A program made the translations under genes and the position numbers. DNA of 64,000 nt, taken from positions 42,746-106,745 of the forward strand of contig JAGHEJ010000060.1 in NCBI GenBank assembly GCA_017889345.1. The letters are read 5' to 3'. The notes under the pieces were generated by a model that saw nothing but the letters and a program-made list of their open reading frames with translations, was not told where the DNA came from and searched no databases. Positions 23,573 to 34,364 of this stretch are shown piece by piece. Each line of letters begins with the position of its first letter. Position 1 is the first letter of the stretch. The DNA is from Clostridiales bacterium (lineage in GTDB: Bacteria; Bacillota; Clostridia; Clostridiales; Clostridiaceae).

Positions 23573-24946
23573 TTAATCTTTTTTAAAGTACTTTTCTAAA
23601 TATTCATCTCTTATTCTCTTAAGCTCAGTTTTTGGAAGTATTCTTAAAAGTTCCCAACCAAGTTCAAGCGTATCTTCAATACTTCTATTTGTTTCAAATC
23701 CTTGATTCAAATATTTCTCCTCGAAAGCTTCAGCAAACTTTGCATATTTTAAATCTGTTTCAGATAACGCAGACTCTCCAAGAATTGATGATAATTCTTT
23801 TGCTTGCTTACCTTGTGAATATGCTGCAAATAATTGGTTCATAGTATCTGCATGATCTTCTCTTGTTTTATTTTTTCCTATACCTTTATCTTTAAGTCTT
23901 GATAATGATGGTAAAACATCAATTGGAGGAAGTATTCCTTTTTTAAACAATTCTCTTGATAAAATTATTTGCCCCTCTGTTATATATCCTGTTAAGTCAG
24001 GAATTGGGTGAGTTTTATCATCTTCTGGCATTGTTAAAATTGGAATTTGAGTAATAGATCCTTCTTTCCCTTTTAACCTTCCAGCTCTTTCATATAAAGT
24101 AGATAAGTCTGTATATAAATATCCTGGGTATCCACGTCTTCCTGGAACCTCTTTTCTTGCTGCTGAAACCTCTCTTAATGCTTCTGCATAGTTAGTCATA
24201 TCTGTCATTATAACTAAAACGTGCATTCCTTTATCATAAGCTAAATACTCTGCACAAGTTAAAACCATTCTTGGAGTAGCTATTCTCTCTATAGCTGGAT
24301 CATTTGCAAGATTCATAAATAATACAGATTTATCTATAGCTCCTGTTTTTGTAAAGTCATCAATAAAGAATTGTGCTTCCTCAAATGTAATTCCCATTGC
24401 TCCAAACACTACGGCAAATTTTGAATCAGAATTTAAAACTTTTGCCTGTCTTGCAATTTGAGCTGCAAGTTCTGCATGTGGAAGTCCTGATGCTGAGAAC
24501 ACTGGAAGTTTTTGTCCTCTAACAAGAGTATTTAAATGGTCTATTGCTGATATTCCCGTTTGTATAAACTCTGAAGGATAATCTCTGGCAACTGGATTTA
24601 TTGCTATACCATTTATATCTCTTTTAAATTCTGGTATTATTTGTGGTCCATTATCTTTTGGTCTTCCCATACCATCAAAAATTCTTCCCACCATATCTTC
24701 AGATACTCCCAACTGAAGTGGTCTTGCTAAGAATTTACACTTAGTTGTACTTGGTGAAATTCCACTTGATCCTTCAAATATTTGAACCATAGCTGTTGAA
24801 CCATTAACTTCTAAAACCTTACCTCTACGTTTTTCTCCATTACCAAGTTCAATATCAACCAATTCATCATATTTTACGTCAGATACACCTTCAACCATCA
24901 TAAGAGGACCTACAACTTCCTTAACTGTTTGATATTCCTTAATCAA
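23573..24946 (-). CDS. atpB: V-type ATPase subunit B
   Basis: 457-residue non-catalytic nucleotide-binding subunit of the V1 head. It aligns over full length with bacterial/archaeal B subunits: [39 protein letters not shown] in place of a P-loop, and [22 protein letters not shown]. The start is TTG, overlapping the end of atpA by 8 bp, with GAGGGAG upstream, so A and B are translationally coupled, fitting their 3:3 stoichiometry. Confidence 0.96.
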   Translation of the reverse strand: MIKEYQTVKEVVGPLMMVEGVSDVKYDELVDIELGNGEKRRGKVLEVNGSTAMVQIFEGSSGISPSTTKCKFLARPLQLGVSEDMVGRIFDGMGRPKDNGPQIIPEFKRDINGIAINPVARDYPSEFIQTGISAIDHLNTLVRGQKLPVFSASGLPHAELAAQIARQAKVLNSDSKFAVVFGAMGITFEEAQFFIDDFTKTGAIDKSVLFMNLANDPAIERIATPRMVLTCAEYLAYDKGMHVLVIMTDMTNYAEALREVSAARKEVPGRRGYPGYLYTDLSTLYERAGRLKGKEGSITQIPILTMPEDDKTHPIPDLTGYITEGQIILSRELFKKGILPPIDVLPSLSRLKDKGIGKNKTREDHADTMNQLFAAYSQGKQAKELSSILGESALSETDLKYAKFAEAFEEKYLNQGFETNRSIEDTLELGWELLRILPKTELKRIRDEYLEKYFKKD

Positions 24947-26717
24947 CGGCTACTCCCTCCTCTTGTATTAATTTTTCCATATCTTTTTCTAACTCTACTA
25001 ATATACCATCAATTTTACTTAACTCTTTTTCAGGTATATACTTAGCTCTTGCTATTTTATCCCTTATATCAAGCTTTAAAATCTTATCTAAATAAACACC
25101 AGCATCTAATGCTCTATCAGCTTCAGATTTAAATTTTAATATAAGCCCTAACATCTTATATTGTTTATCCATAGAAGAAAATGTATCAATTTCATGGAAA
25201 CCATTTTGTTGTAAATAATCTTCTCGAATTGACTTTGAAACCTCTAATTTTAGTCTATCCCTATCTGATAGAGCATCTATACCTACAAGTCTAACAACTT
25301 CTTCAAGTTGTGCTTCATCTTGAAGTAAACTAATAGCTTCGAGTCTCATTTTATTCCAATTTTTATATCCTTTTGTTTCTTCTAATGCTTTTCCTACTGT
25401 ATTTGCATAAAGAGAATATGAATTTAACCAGTTTATAGATGGGAAATGTCTTTTATATGCAAGTTGTGCATCAAGTCCCCAGAACACCTTAACTATACGT
25501 AATGTTGCTTGAGTTACAGGCTCTGATAAATCTCCTCCTGGAGGTGAAACCGCACCTATTGCTGTTATAGCTCCAACTCTCTTATCTTTACCAAAACATA
25601 CAACTTTTCCAGCTCTTTCATAGAACTCCGCAAGTCTTGATCCAAGATATGCTGGATATCCTTCATCTCCTGGCATCTCTTCTAAACGACCAGACATCTC
25701 TCTTAAAGCTTCCGCCCATCTTGAAGTTGAGTCTGCCATTATAGATACCGAATAACCCATATCTCTAAAATACTCTGCAATAGTTATTCCTGTATAAATA
25801 CAAGATTCTCTTGCTGCAACTGGCATGTTTGAAGTATTAGCAATAAGAACTGTTCTTTTCATAAGACTTTGACCAGTTTTAGGGTCAATTAATTCAGGAA
25901 ACTCCATTAAAACATCCGTCATCTCGTTTCCTCTCTCTCCACAACCAACATATACAACAATTTCAGAATCTCCCCATTTAGCTATTTGGTGCTGAACTAC
26001 TGTTTTACCTGCTCCGAATGGTCCAGGTACTGAAGCTGTTCCCCCTTTACTTACTGGGAAAAATGTATCTATAACTCTTTGACCTGTTATCATTGGCTCT
26101 TCTGGCCTTAATTTTTGAGCATAAGGTCTTCCTCTTCTTACAGGCCATTTCTGCATCATAGAAATTTCCTTATCCCCATTTTCTGTTTCAATTATACATA
26201 CTGTCTCAGCTACATTAAACTTACCTGTTTTTATTTCTTTTACACTACCTTCTACACCATAAGGAACCATAATTTTATGTAAAACAACAGGTGTTTCTTG
26301 TACAGTACCTATAACATCTCCAAAAGAAACCTTATCTCCTACATTCACTACTTGTTTAAAGTCCCAAACCTTTTCTCTATCTAATGAAAATACTTCTACT
26401 CCTCTTTCTAAGAAACTTGAATTTGAAGCTTTCATATACCTCTCTAATGGTCTTTGTATACCATCAAACATCGATTCAATTAATCCAGGTCCAAGTTCAA
26501 CACTAAGAGGTTCACCAGTTGAAATAACCTCATCTCCTGGTCCTATACCTGAAGTTTCTTCATAAACCTGTATAGAAGCTTGATCCCCTCTAATTTCAAT
26601 TACTTCACCGATTAGTTTTTTCTCACCAACTTTTACAACGTCATATACCTTAACTTTTTCAAGACCTTCAGCAACAACTAAAGGTCCTGCAACTTTGACT
26701 ATTTTACCAGATTTCAA
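24939..26717 (-). CDS. atpA: V-type ATPase catalytic subunit A
   Basis: 592-residue catalytic subunit. It has the V-type non-homologous insert (about 110-190), the P-loop GPFGAGKTV, the catalytic region [16 protein letters not shown] and [27 protein letters not shown], all intact. TTG start with AGGAG 9 nt upstream. It hydrolyses or makes ATP coupled to rotation of D/F and the K ring. Confidence 0.97.
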   Translation of the reverse strand: MKSGKIVKVAGPLVVAEGLEKVKVYDVVKVGEKKLIGEVIEIRGDQASIQVYEETSGIGPGDEVISTGEPLSVELGPGLIESMFDGIQRPLERYMKASNSSFLERGVEVFSLDREKVWDFKQVVNVGDKVSFGDVIGTVQETPVVLHKIMVPYGVEGSVKEIKTGKFNVAETVCIIETENGDKEISMMQKWPVRRGRPYAQKLRPEEPMITGQRVIDTFFPVSKGGTASVPGPFGAGKTVVQHQIAKWGDSEIVVYVGCGERGNEMTDVLMEFPELIDPKTGQSLMKRTVLIANTSNMPVAARESCIYTGITIAEYFRDMGYSVSIMADSTSRWAEALREMSGRLEEMPGDEGYPAYLGSRLAEFYERAGKVVCFGKDKRVGAITAIGAVSPPGGDLSEPVTQATLRIVKVFWGLDAQLAYKRHFPSINWLNSYSLYANTVGKALEETKGYKNWNKMRLEAISLLQDEAQLEEVVRLVGIDALSDRDRLKLEVSKSIREDYLQQNGFHEIDTFSSMDKQYKMLGLILKFKSEADRALDAGVYLDKILKLDIRDKIARAKYIPEKELSKIDGILVELEKDMEKLIQEEGVAVD

Positions 26718-26733
26718 ATATTTCTACTCCTTT

Positions 26734-27042
26734 CTATAAAATATTTACCCCAACTGCTTTTTCAACATTATCATTAATCTTTTTAATACCAATTCCTAAA
26801 CTTCCTTGGCTACTTGGTATTAATACAACTGCTGGAGTATATTTTTTCTGATATCTATCAATTGTATCCATTATTTTATTTGCTATATTTTCAGTAACAA
26901 ATATAATGGAATAATTGCTCACAGCTAACTTATCAATAGTTTTTCTTGCCTCTTCTCCATCATTGCATGGAAAAATTTCAAGACCAAGAGCTTTAAAAAT
27001 GAATATTGAATCTCTATCACCAACAATAGCTACCTTATGCAT
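26734..27042 (-). CDS. atpF: V-type ATPase subunit F
   Basis: 102-residue stalk subunit that binds [22 protein letters not shown] and [13 protein letters not shown] match the family. It overlaps the end of atpC by 8 bp and precedes atpA by 16 nt. Confidence 0.93.
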   Translation of the reverse strand: MHKVAIVGDRDSIFIFKALGLEIFPCNDGEEARKTIDKLAVSNYSIIFVTENIANKIMDTIDRYQKKYTPAVVLIPSSQGSLGIGIKKINDNVEKAVGVNIL

Positions 27043-28036
27043 AACTCTTTCTCAGCCTCCTTTTTATAGAGTCTGAATCAACATTATTAATCTTACCAAC
27101 TAAAATAATTCTAATATTTTTTATCTCATTTTCTTTAGCATTAATATATCCAATAATAGGTGCTAATCCTGTTGAAATTATTTTTGCATTTTTTAAATAT
27201 TCCATTAAATAATCATCTAAATCTTTATCAAGAATACTTAATTCATCATTATTTACATAATCTTCAAGACCATCTTTTACATATTTGTACATGTTAGTCA
27301 TTGAAAATCTATTAATTATATTTTCTTTAGGCTCTACAAATATTGTTCTTAGTGTGCTTAGAGGGATATTCCCTCCAGAAACTATAACCTCATCAAATAA
27401 TTTCTTCTCTATAGTTAACTTTTTCATTCTAAATAAAGTTCTTACATTGAATACATCAATTAAAATACTAACGTATTTTGTTAAGAAATCATTTCTTATA
27501 TTTTCACACTCTACTATTAGATCTTTAAACATTTGTCTATCTATTATAATGTCTATTCTTTGAGGATTTTTATTCTCTTCAAAATCTTTGCACACTTTCT
27601 TTATAAGATCGGTCATTTCTTTAGGTAATGGTATATAATTTTCAGTTTTAATACATTTATAAATAAATTCATTATCAAAACCATCTATTTTAAATAACAA
27701 ATTACCTAAATCAATATCTAAAAATTTTGCTTTAATCATTACTTTTAAATTGTTATACTTATATTTCTTTAAGAATATATCAATTAAATTTTTGTTATTA
27801 AAAATACCATTTAAACTTCTAAATAATTTTTCAAACTCTAATGCTAAAACCTGTTCATAGTTTGAAATATTTATATCCTCTGAAATATTTTCTCCATAAA
27901 CAGTTTCAGATAAAAATTTAAATACTTCACTTAAATTTTCAAGTTCTAACATTCTATTATATTTAACATTATCTATTAGCTTTTTTTCATAAATACGTAT
28001 TTTAGGTATAACATCTAAATATAATTTTTCACTCAT
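27035..28036 (-). CDS. atpC: V-type ATPase subunit C
   Basis: About 333 residues, the d/C-type subunit that sits as a funnel between the K ring and the central stalk. Mostly helical, divergent in sequence as usual for this subunit, identified by length, position and segments such as [16 protein letters not shown] and [22 protein letters not shown] near the end. I choose the second ATG (28036), 7 nt after GGAGG; the first ATG directly touches the site. Confidence 0.9.
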   Translation of the reverse strand: MSEKLYLDVIPKIRIYEKKLIDNVKYNRMLELENLSEVFKFLSETVYGENISEDINISNYEQVLALEFEKLFRSLNGIFNNKNLIDIFLKKYKYNNLKVMIKAKFLDIDLGNLLFKIDGFDNEFIYKCIKTENYIPLPKEMTDLIKKVCKDFEENKNPQRIDIIIDRQMFKDLIVECENIRNDFLTKYVSILIDVFNVRTLFRMKKLTIEKKLFDEVIVSGGNIPLSTLRTIFVEPKENIINRFSMTNMYKYVKDGLEDYVNNDELSILDKDLDDYLMEYLKNAKIISTGLAPIIGYINAKENEIKNIRIILVGKINNVDSDSIKRRLRKSYA

Positions 28037-28047
28037 AAGCATACCTC

Positions 28048-28635
28048 CTAATTAAAAAGAAGGTTTGACACTTCAAATTCAATATCATCTCTAATAGAAT
28101 TTACTAAAACATCAAAAGAGTAATTTATGAAAACTCCATCTTTTTCTAAAATAAAACCACCTTTTAAATTATCAGATGGTTTTATTCCTATTACTTTAAA
28201 ATTATTTTTTACTTGAGTATTTACTTCACTTGTAAGATTATCTACAATATTTGAATATTTATCAGGTATTAATAAGAAATACTCTCCCGAAACATTTAAT
28301 TTATTTAAAGTATTTACTACATATCCTTTAAATTTTTCTTCATTTAAGTTTAAAAGTTCTTCCAATGCTTTTGAAAAAACTTCATCTAATACCTTGCGTC
28401 TAGCTTTAAGTTTGTTATTTCTAATTTTAAGCTCACATTTAGAAATAATTTTATCTTTAAGTTCTTTTCCTTCTATTTGTGCTTTTTTTAGAATCTTATC
28501 TTTATACTCATTTCCTTCATCAATTTTCTTTGAAACTATTTTATCTGATTCTGCTCTCGCTTTATTAACAATATCTTGTTTTTTCTCTTGAGCATCATTT
28601 ATGATTTTATCTACTAAAACTTTAAAATCCGACAC
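28048..28635 (-). CDS. atpE: V-type ATPase subunit E
   Basis: 195-residue peripheral stator subunit. The N-terminal two thirds is a charged helix (IINDAQEKKQDIVNKARAES) that would pair with the G/H-type subunit encoded first in the operon; the C-terminal globular part ends in DGVFINYSFDVLVNSIRDD. GTG start with GGAGTGAG upstream. Confidence 0.92.
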   Translation of the reverse strand: MSDFKVLVDKIINDAQEKKQDIVNKARAESDKIVSKKIDEGNEYKDKILKKAQIEGKELKDKIISKCELKIRNNKLKARRKVLDEVFSKALEELLNLNEEKFKGYVVNTLNKLNVSGEYFLLIPDKYSNIVDNLTSEVNTQVKNNFKVIGIKPSDNLKGGFILEKDGVFINYSFDVLVNSIRDDIEFEVSNLLFN

Positions 28636-28652
28636 TATTTACTCACTCCAAA

Positions 28653-29165
<513 letters not shown>

Positions 29166-29171
29166 TTAATT

Positions 29172-31163
29172 TTATTTTTTAATTTTTATATATTTATCCG
29201 TATATTTAAACGGCATAAATTTACGTCCACCACCTGTGTAAAACTTGCCAAAAAATTCTAAGTATTGTAATCTTGCTGAGTGAACATAAGTTCCTAAAGC
29301 ATTTATACCTAAGTTAAATAAATGAAGAGGTATAAGCATAAGTGGCGTTATAACTATATTAAATGGAAATGGTATTAACCCTCCCATTATATTGAAGGCA
29401 TTAGCTATAAATCCTGATGCAAGACCTAATGCTAATAAACGTGAATATGAAATTATATCTCCAACATATCCTGTTACTCCATAAACTCCATATACACCTC
29501 CACCAATTTTCCCAACAAGAGTTTCTGATTCTCTTCCTTGAGTAAATAGCAGAATTAAAATACCTATTACCATACAACTTGCTCCTAGAGTTGTATTAAA
29601 CATAGGCACAACCCCTTGAAGTGCAAGAACCAGCACTCCAAATAATATAAGAAGCCATGAAAATACATCATATATAACTTCAACTTTTCTTCCATTTTTA
29701 AAGTAAACAATAGCTTTCATTATTAATCCAAGTATCAAATGTATAAATCCAAAAGCTATTGCAATTAAAAATATAGTCATAATATCTGTGTTTACATCTA
29801 AAACAACCGGAACTTTTATATTCAAATACCTTTGTAAAAAATCTCCAAAATATGCTCCATACAAGATACCCCAAACTATGGTTGAAATACCTGTAAATAT
29901 AAACATCCTATACGAATTCTTCTTTTCTTTAGTTTTGGACTTTACATATAAGTAAGAAGATATCAAGGTAATTAAAAGACCATACCCAGCATCAGCAAGC
30001 ATCATTCCAAAAAACACTATAAAGAATATGGAAATTACAGGAGTTGGATCAATCTCCCTATATGCAGGATAACTATACATTTCTACAACTCCCTCAAATG
30101 GGGCAACCATAGCACTATTTGAAAGTTTTACAGGAACATCTCCTGAATTTTCCAAACTAACATCCTTAAGTTCTAAATAAAAATTTGATCCTATAGATTT
30201 TTCTAAAGCCTTTTTAAACTCATCAACATTATTTTCCTCAATATAACCCTCACAAATTAATATGGAATTACTTTGTAGAAATTTTTGATAAGTATGTCCT
30301 TTAACAACGTTAGAATTAAAGTACTCATAAGCTAATTGTAAATCTTCTCCTTTAGATCCATAGGATTTAATTTTATCTATGAGCTTATTTTTCTCTTCAG
30401 AAATAGATAGTTTTCTTTGTTCCAAAGATTTTAAGTAATCACACACACTATCTTCATAATTTAAAACTTGAAAATTAAATCCCTTTAACCTCAAAAAATC
30501 CATAGCTTCTTGTTTTATTTCATTGTGAACAATTATTGCCATATATGAATCTTGTTGAGTTGAATTTATTACATACAAATTTGAAAGTTTAAAATCAGAA
30601 GTAAATTTATCAACAATTTCTTGTTCTAATTGCTTTGATATACTTCCCAAAATTGTAGTTACATATTTTAAATTCATATAATCTTTAACAGGTCCCTGTA
30701 AATTGTTCCAATGCTTATTAAATTCAATTTCAGAAATACATTTCATATATTCTGAATCAAGAGATGCTATTTGAGATTTTATATTTTTAAGTTCGTCATA
30801 AATACTTTCCCAAGAAAATGAATCAATTTTATTTTCCAAAACATTGTACCCTATTTCAACTTTATCATCTGTTAATGATTTAATTAAAGGTTGTTTAGGT
30901 ATATATGGTTTTAAAACTTCCAAACAATATTTTAATTTGTTTAAATTTTGCTCATTTAATACATCTTTTTCGTCTAATTCTGAATAATTTAACTTCTCTA
31001 AAATTTGTTGGAATTCTTTACTCTTAGTTTCGTCATCACCATCTCCATACTTTCTAAAATCTCTAAAATCAGCTCCTCCAAAAGCTTGAAGCTCTTTAAG
31101 AAGATTATGTTTGTCTTCTTTCAAAAAATATAGAGAGAATTCTTTCATTTTAACTATTGCCAT
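29172..31163 (-). CDS. atpI: V-type ATPase subunit I
   Basis: 663-residue a-type stator subunit. The N-terminal half is cytoplasmic with coiled coils (about 1-330); the C-terminal half has about eight membrane helices and forms the ion half-channels. Conserved region FFGMMLADAGYGLLITLI starts the membrane part, and GYVGDIISYSRLLALGLASGFIA carries the channel Arg. It overlaps the stop of the upstream atpH by 10 bp. Confidence 0.95.
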   Translation of the reverse strand: MAIVKMKEFSLYFLKEDKHNLLKELQAFGGADFRDFRKYGDGDDETKSKEFQQILEKLNYSELDEKDVLNEQNLNKLKYCLEVLKPYIPKQPLIKSLTDDKVEIGYNVLENKIDSFSWESIYDELKNIKSQIASLDSEYMKCISEIEFNKHWNNLQGPVKDYMNLKYVTTILGSISKQLEQEIVDKFTSDFKLSNLYVINSTQQDSYMAIIVHNEIKQEAMDFLRLKGFNFQVLNYEDSVCDYLKSLEQRKLSISEEKNKLIDKIKSYGSKGEDLQLAYEYFNSNVVKGHTYQKFLQSNSILICEGYIEENNVDEFKKALEKSIGSNFYLELKDVSLENSGDVPVKLSNSAMVAPFEGVVEMYSYPAYREIDPTPVISIFFIVFFGMMLADAGYGLLITLISSYLYVKSKTKEKKNSYRMFIFTGISTIVWGILYGAYFGDFLQRYLNIKVPVVLDVNTDIMTIFLIAIAFGFIHLILGLIMKAIVYFKNGRKVEVIYDVFSWLLILFGVLVLALQGVVPMFNTTLGASCMVIGILILLFTQGRESETLVGKIGGGVYGVYGVTGYVGDIISYSRLLALGLASGFIANAFNIMGGLIPFPFNIVITPLMLIPLHLFNLGINALGTYVHSARLQYLEFFGKFYTGGGRKFMPFKYTDKYIKIKK

Positions 31164-31474
31164 ACTCCAATAATCCCCTCAATTACTTTTTTAATACCTA
31201 ACTTCTTTTTCTCTTCAGAAATATTAAAAATATCGGAAATATTTGTTTCTGATTTTTTCTCCAATGTCATAGCGTAATCATTAGCTTCAACTTCATAATT
31301 CGAAATAATTTTTTTATATTCATCATTAGCCTTATTAACAATGTTTTCATATTCATTATTAGCTTTATTTAATGCATCATTAAATATTTTTTTACTCTCT
31401 TCTTTCGAACTATCTAAAATCTGTTTAGCCTGTTCTTCAGCTTTTTTTATTTCTTCTATTACACTAATATTCAT
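31154..31474 (-). CDS. atpH: V-type ATPase peripheral stalk subunit (G/H type)
   Basis: 106-residue, almost entirely coiled-coil protein (EEIKKAEEQAKQILDSSKEES and EYENIVNKANDEYKKIISNY) like AhaH/NtpF, which pairs with subunit E to form the peripheral stalk. First gene of the operon; GAGGTGATG precedes the ATG. A promoter and an unusual 5' hairpin lie upstream. Confidence 0.88.
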   Translation of the reverse strand: MNISVIEEIKKAEEQAKQILDSSKEESKKIFNDALNKANNEYENIVNKANDEYKKIISNYEVEANDYAMTLEKKSETNISDIFNISEEKKKLGIKKVIEGIIGVWQ

Positions 31475-31559
31475 AAAATCATCACCTCAATTTTATAAAT
31501 TAATATTGACTTTGAAATAGAAATATACAATTTTTTGAAATTTATTTTTTAATACCATC

Positions 31560-31613
31560 AGTAAACTATTTATATTCTAAAAAACCTCCTAAAATTTTTT
31601 AATATAGTTTACT
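31560..31613 (-). promoter_or_regulatory. 5' leader hairpin of the V-ATPase operon
   Basis: On the reverse strand a 54-nt inverted repeat starts at the expected 5' end of the transcript: outer arms AGTAAACTAT/ATAGTTTACT, inner arms TAAAAAA/TTTTTTA, and an apical loop holding TTTTAGGAGG. The AGGAGG in the loop has no good start codon at normal distance, so it is not the ribosome site of atpH. It may stabilise the mRNA or act as a leader control element. Confidence 0.55.
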
Positions 31614-31614
31614 A

Positions 31615-31643
31615 ATTATACAATACACATAGTTAAAATACAA
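31615..31643 (-). promoter_or_regulatory. Promoter of the V-ATPase operon
   Basis: Reverse strand TTGTAT (31638-31643), 17-bp spacer, perfect TATAAT (31615-31620). The -35 is weak. It places the transcript start at the base of the leader hairpin. Confidence 0.6.
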
Positions 31644-31675
31644 ATTTGATTCCCTCTTATTATAACCTATAAAAT

Positions 31676-31717
31676 AAAAGATATCCTAAATTTAAATTTA
31701 AATTTAGGATATCTTTT
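31676..31717. terminator. Strong palindromic terminator
   Basis: An 18-bp perfect stem (starting AAAAGATATCC) with a 6-nt loop, T-rich on both sides. It ends the phospholipase-like gene and insulates the V-ATPase promoter. Confidence 0.88.
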
Positions 31718-31733
31718 ATTCGTGTTTAATTTA

Positions 31734-32435
31734 TTAAGAATTACATATCTTTTCATATACATCTATTAAAAATCCTGCACTAGTTTCATGTGCTTGCCTT
31801 ATTATTCTAGAAGCTATATACATATATCTTTCTTCTCTATTTTCGATATTCTTACTTTCATTACTAACTTTCTGAGAAAATATAATGTTCTTTATAATAT
31901 AATCTTCAATTTTATTAAATCGTTTAATTCCAGTTTCAACTTTAAATTTATCTTCATCATATATTTTTGAAATAATCCATAATTCAAATTTTCTATGTTC
32001 ATTAAACAAATCAACACTTCCATGCTGAGGAACTGTAGAATCTTGTATAAGATGAAGACATACCCCTACATAAAACATACATTTATTTATTTCACCTTTT
32101 TCAAGATAAAACATAGCTGTTCCATAATATTTTTTAAATTCATTTAAAAGATTTGAAAATCCATAAAGCCCTTTTAAAGTTTCCACATTATAAAAATGAT
32201 TGCTACTTTTACAATCAGCGTCCGCCCAAACAACTCCATCATTTAAAAAATTTATATGTTTCTTCATAAAAATACTAATATCATATAACGTTTCATTATT
32301 AAGTATTTGTACTACATTTTCATTTATAAATTTGTGGGTTACACAATAAGTTTTCATTATCAATTTTTTTATAGGGTTTATCATATCCATTATTTTTCGT
32401 ACTGCTTTTCCATACGTTAATTCAACTCTTCCCAT
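31734..32435 (-). CDS. Zinc-dependent phospholipase C-fold protein without signal peptide
   Basis: 233-residue helical protein matching the catalytic domain of clostridial alpha-toxin / bacterial zinc phospholipase C. The metal ligands appear in order: His in THKFINENVVQIL, Asp in VVWADAD, His in SSNHFYN, His and Asp in CLHLIQDSTVPQH (also the third His), and His and Glu in NEHRKFE. The mature toxin uses its N-terminal Trp as a ligand; here there is no signal peptide and no Trp upstream of the first His, which sits near residue 34. So it is probably cytoplasmic, or exported differently, and the coordination sphere may be altered. No C-terminal membrane-binding C2 domain. Substrate unknown. 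GGAG precedes the ATG. Confidence 0.82.
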   Translation of the reverse strand: MGRVELTYGKAVRKIMDMINPIKKLIMKTYCVTHKFINENVVQILNNETLYDISIFMKKHINFLNDGVVWADADCKSSNHFYNVETLKGLYGFSNLLNEFKKYYGTAMFYLEKGEINKCMFYVGVCLHLIQDSTVPQHGSVDLFNEHRKFELWIISKIYDEDKFKVETGIKRFNKIEDYIIKNIIFSQKVSNESKNIENREERYMYIASRIIRQAHETSAGFLIDVYEKICNS

Positions 32436-32812
32436 TTAATTCTCCTTTTACAAAAATTTATTACCCATACATAATAATTATATATTTACAACAATTACTA
32501 GAGTTAAATATATCTTTTCTCTTTCAATGCATTGAGAATTGTTATTAAAATTATATCAAATATACTCTCTATTCTCAAATCATATCTTAAAATCTACAAT
32601 ATTTTTAAAATATACCTACCCTATATCCCCAATAAATATATAGAATTTATTATGTTCATATTTTTTCCTTTTTTGGAATTATTATTTATAATATTATTTC
32701 TTAAAACCTATTTCGTAATCTTTACGAAAAATATTAATAATAATTTTATAAGAATAAAATTTTTTATATTGAAATAGATTTAAAATATATGGTCTCACAA
32801 GGAGGGGGAAGT
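32436..32812. other. Non-coding gap with a small operator-like palindrome
   Basis: Very AT-rich 377-bp interval between divergent genes. It contains one clear 8-bp inverted repeat, TTTCGTAA-TCT-TTACGAAA (32711-32729), about 85 bp before the flippase start, which could be a repressor site. A hydrophobic open frame at 32532-32777 lacks a ribosome site and is probably chance. No strong promoter could be fixed for either gene. Confidence 0.5.
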
Positions 32813-34327
32813 TTGGAAAAAAATAATTTTTACAAAAAATCTTTTATATTGAGCTCATCTAATATTTTAACTGGCGTTCTTGGATTTGTTTTTTCAATTA
32901 TTCTATCAAAGGAATTAGGATCTGAAGCTCTTGGTTTATATGGTCTTCTTATGCCTATATATAATCTTTTCATATGCTTGATGTGTGGCGGTATATTAGC
33001 ATCTATCTCAAGAATTACTGCAGTATATTTCGATAATAAATACTTTAATAAAGTTAACTTAACAATGAAAACTTCTATGGTATTTACACTAATATGGTCC
33101 TTAATTATAGCAATTATCGTATACACTCTAGCTCCTATAATAGCTCAATTTATAATAAAAGATAATCGCATAATAACTTCTATTAAAATAATTTGTCCTG
33201 CAATGATATTTATATCTATTTCTAATATATTAAAAGGATATTTCTATGGAACATCTCAAATAAATGTACCTTCTATAATCGATATACTAGAAAAATCAAT
33301 GAGAATTATTGTACTCATATTCGTAATTAAAGTTTTTAAATTTCAAACTGTTGAATCAACAGTTACAGCCGCATACATATCAATCTGTTTAGGAGAATTT
33401 TTAAGCTATATTTTCCTATACGCTTACTACAAAAAAATTAATTCTAAATATATAGATAATAGACCTGCTAATATAAGTAAGAGAAGTCTTTTATTTGATA
33501 TGCTAAAAATAGCATTTCCTCTTTGCATAAACGGATTAATTACAACATTTCTAGCAACTGTAACAACTCTTATTATTCCTAGAAGACTTTTAAAAGCGGG
33601 ATTTGATTATAGCCAAGCATTATCTCTTATGGGAAAATTTAATGGAATGGCTTTAAATATTGTTTTATTTCCTATAATTATAATAAGTTCTATTTCAACC
33701 CTATTAATTCCAGATTTATCAAAATCTATGAATAAAAACAATATTAAAACAGCAGAAAAAAGGATACGTGAGGTTATAAAAATTGCATTTATTCTTGGCC
33801 TTGCAACTTTAGTTATATGTTTTGTTATACCTGATGAACTTTCTTACATGTTCTTTAAACGAAATGATTTAGGAAACTATATTTGGTTTGCAAGTCTTAT
33901 AACTCCAATGTTTTTTATATCTTTAACAACTTACAGCATTTTAAATGGACTTGGAAAACAAAATAAAATCTTAAGAAACTCTCTTATATGTTCATTTATA
34001 GAAATCTCTCTTATATATTTCCTTGCAGGATTTTCAAAAATAAATATTTATAGCTACGCTATAGCCATATTTGTTGATTCATGTTTATCTGTTATTTTAA
34101 ATCTTAGAGAAATTAAAAAGACTATTAAAATTCAAACTGAAATACCAAAATATATAATTTACATTCTTCTAAGTATTTTAATGATTCTTGTTTTATACTT
34201 GATAAAATCATATATACCACCTAAATTTGAACTTCTTCAAAACCTTCTCATAATCTTCTCAGGATTTAGTGTTTTTGGAATAACCATTGTAAGAGATATT
34301 CGTCAACGTCCATTTTCATTTAGATAA
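32813..34327 (+). CDS. SpoVB-like MOP-superfamily flippase
   Basis: 504-residue membrane protein with about 14 helices. Its opening (YKKSFILSSSNILTGVLGFVFSIILSKELGSEALGLYGLLMPIYNL) and GGILASISRITA match the SpoVB/polysaccharide-flippase branch of the MurJ/MOP superfamily. SpoVB-type proteins move lipid-linked precursors, needed for spore cortex in Bacilli. I start at the TTG at 32813, 7 nt after a very strong GGAGGGGG; the open frame extends 24 nt upstream without a site. It converges with a second flippase gene, sharing a terminator. It could serve sporulation or general wall synthesis. Confidence 0.9.
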   Translation: MEKNNFYKKSFILSSSNILTGVLGFVFSIILSKELGSEALGLYGLLMPIYNLFICLMCGGILASISRITAVYFDNKYFNKVNLTMKTSMVFTLIWSLIIAIIVYTLAPIIAQFIIKDNRIITSIKIICPAMIFISISNILKGYFYGTSQINVPSIIDILEKSMRIIVLIFVIKVFKFQTVESTVTAAYISICLGEFLSYIFLYAYYKKINSKYIDNRPANISKRSLLFDMLKIAFPLCINGLITTFLATVTTLIIPRRLLKAGFDYSQALSLMGKFNGMALNIVLFPIIIISSISTLLIPDLSKSMNKNNIKTAEKRIREVIKIAFILGLATLVICFVIPDELSYMFFKRNDLGNYIWFASLITPMFFISLTTYSILNGLGKQNKILRNSLICSFIEISLIYFLAGFSKINIYSYAIAIFVDSCLSVILNLREIKKTIKIQTEIPKYIIYILLSILMILVLYLIKSYIPPKFELLQNLLIIFSGFSVFGITIVRDIRQRPFSFR

Positions 34328-34332
34328 AAAAT

Positions 34333-34364
34333 ATGAGTAAATTCTATTTAAAGAATTTACTCAT
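34333..34364. terminator. Bidirectional terminator between the two flippase genes
   Basis: 13-bp perfect stem (ATGAGTAAATTCT/AGAATTTACTCAT) with a 6-nt loop, followed by TATTTTTT on both strands. It includes the stop codon of the reverse-strand gene. Confidence 0.92.

Noticed and set aside
31475..31540. 21-codon reading frame in the V-ATPase leader (ATG GTA TTA...)
   Set aside because: The AGGAGG in the leader loop is about 25 nt from this ATG, too far for initiation, and the peptide is AT-rich chance composition.
32532..32777. 81-codon hydrophobic plus-strand frame
   Set aside because: Begins at a TTG with no ribosome site, consists mainly of Ile, Phe, Leu and Lys as expected from chance reading of AT-rich DNA, and overlaps an operator-like palindrome.
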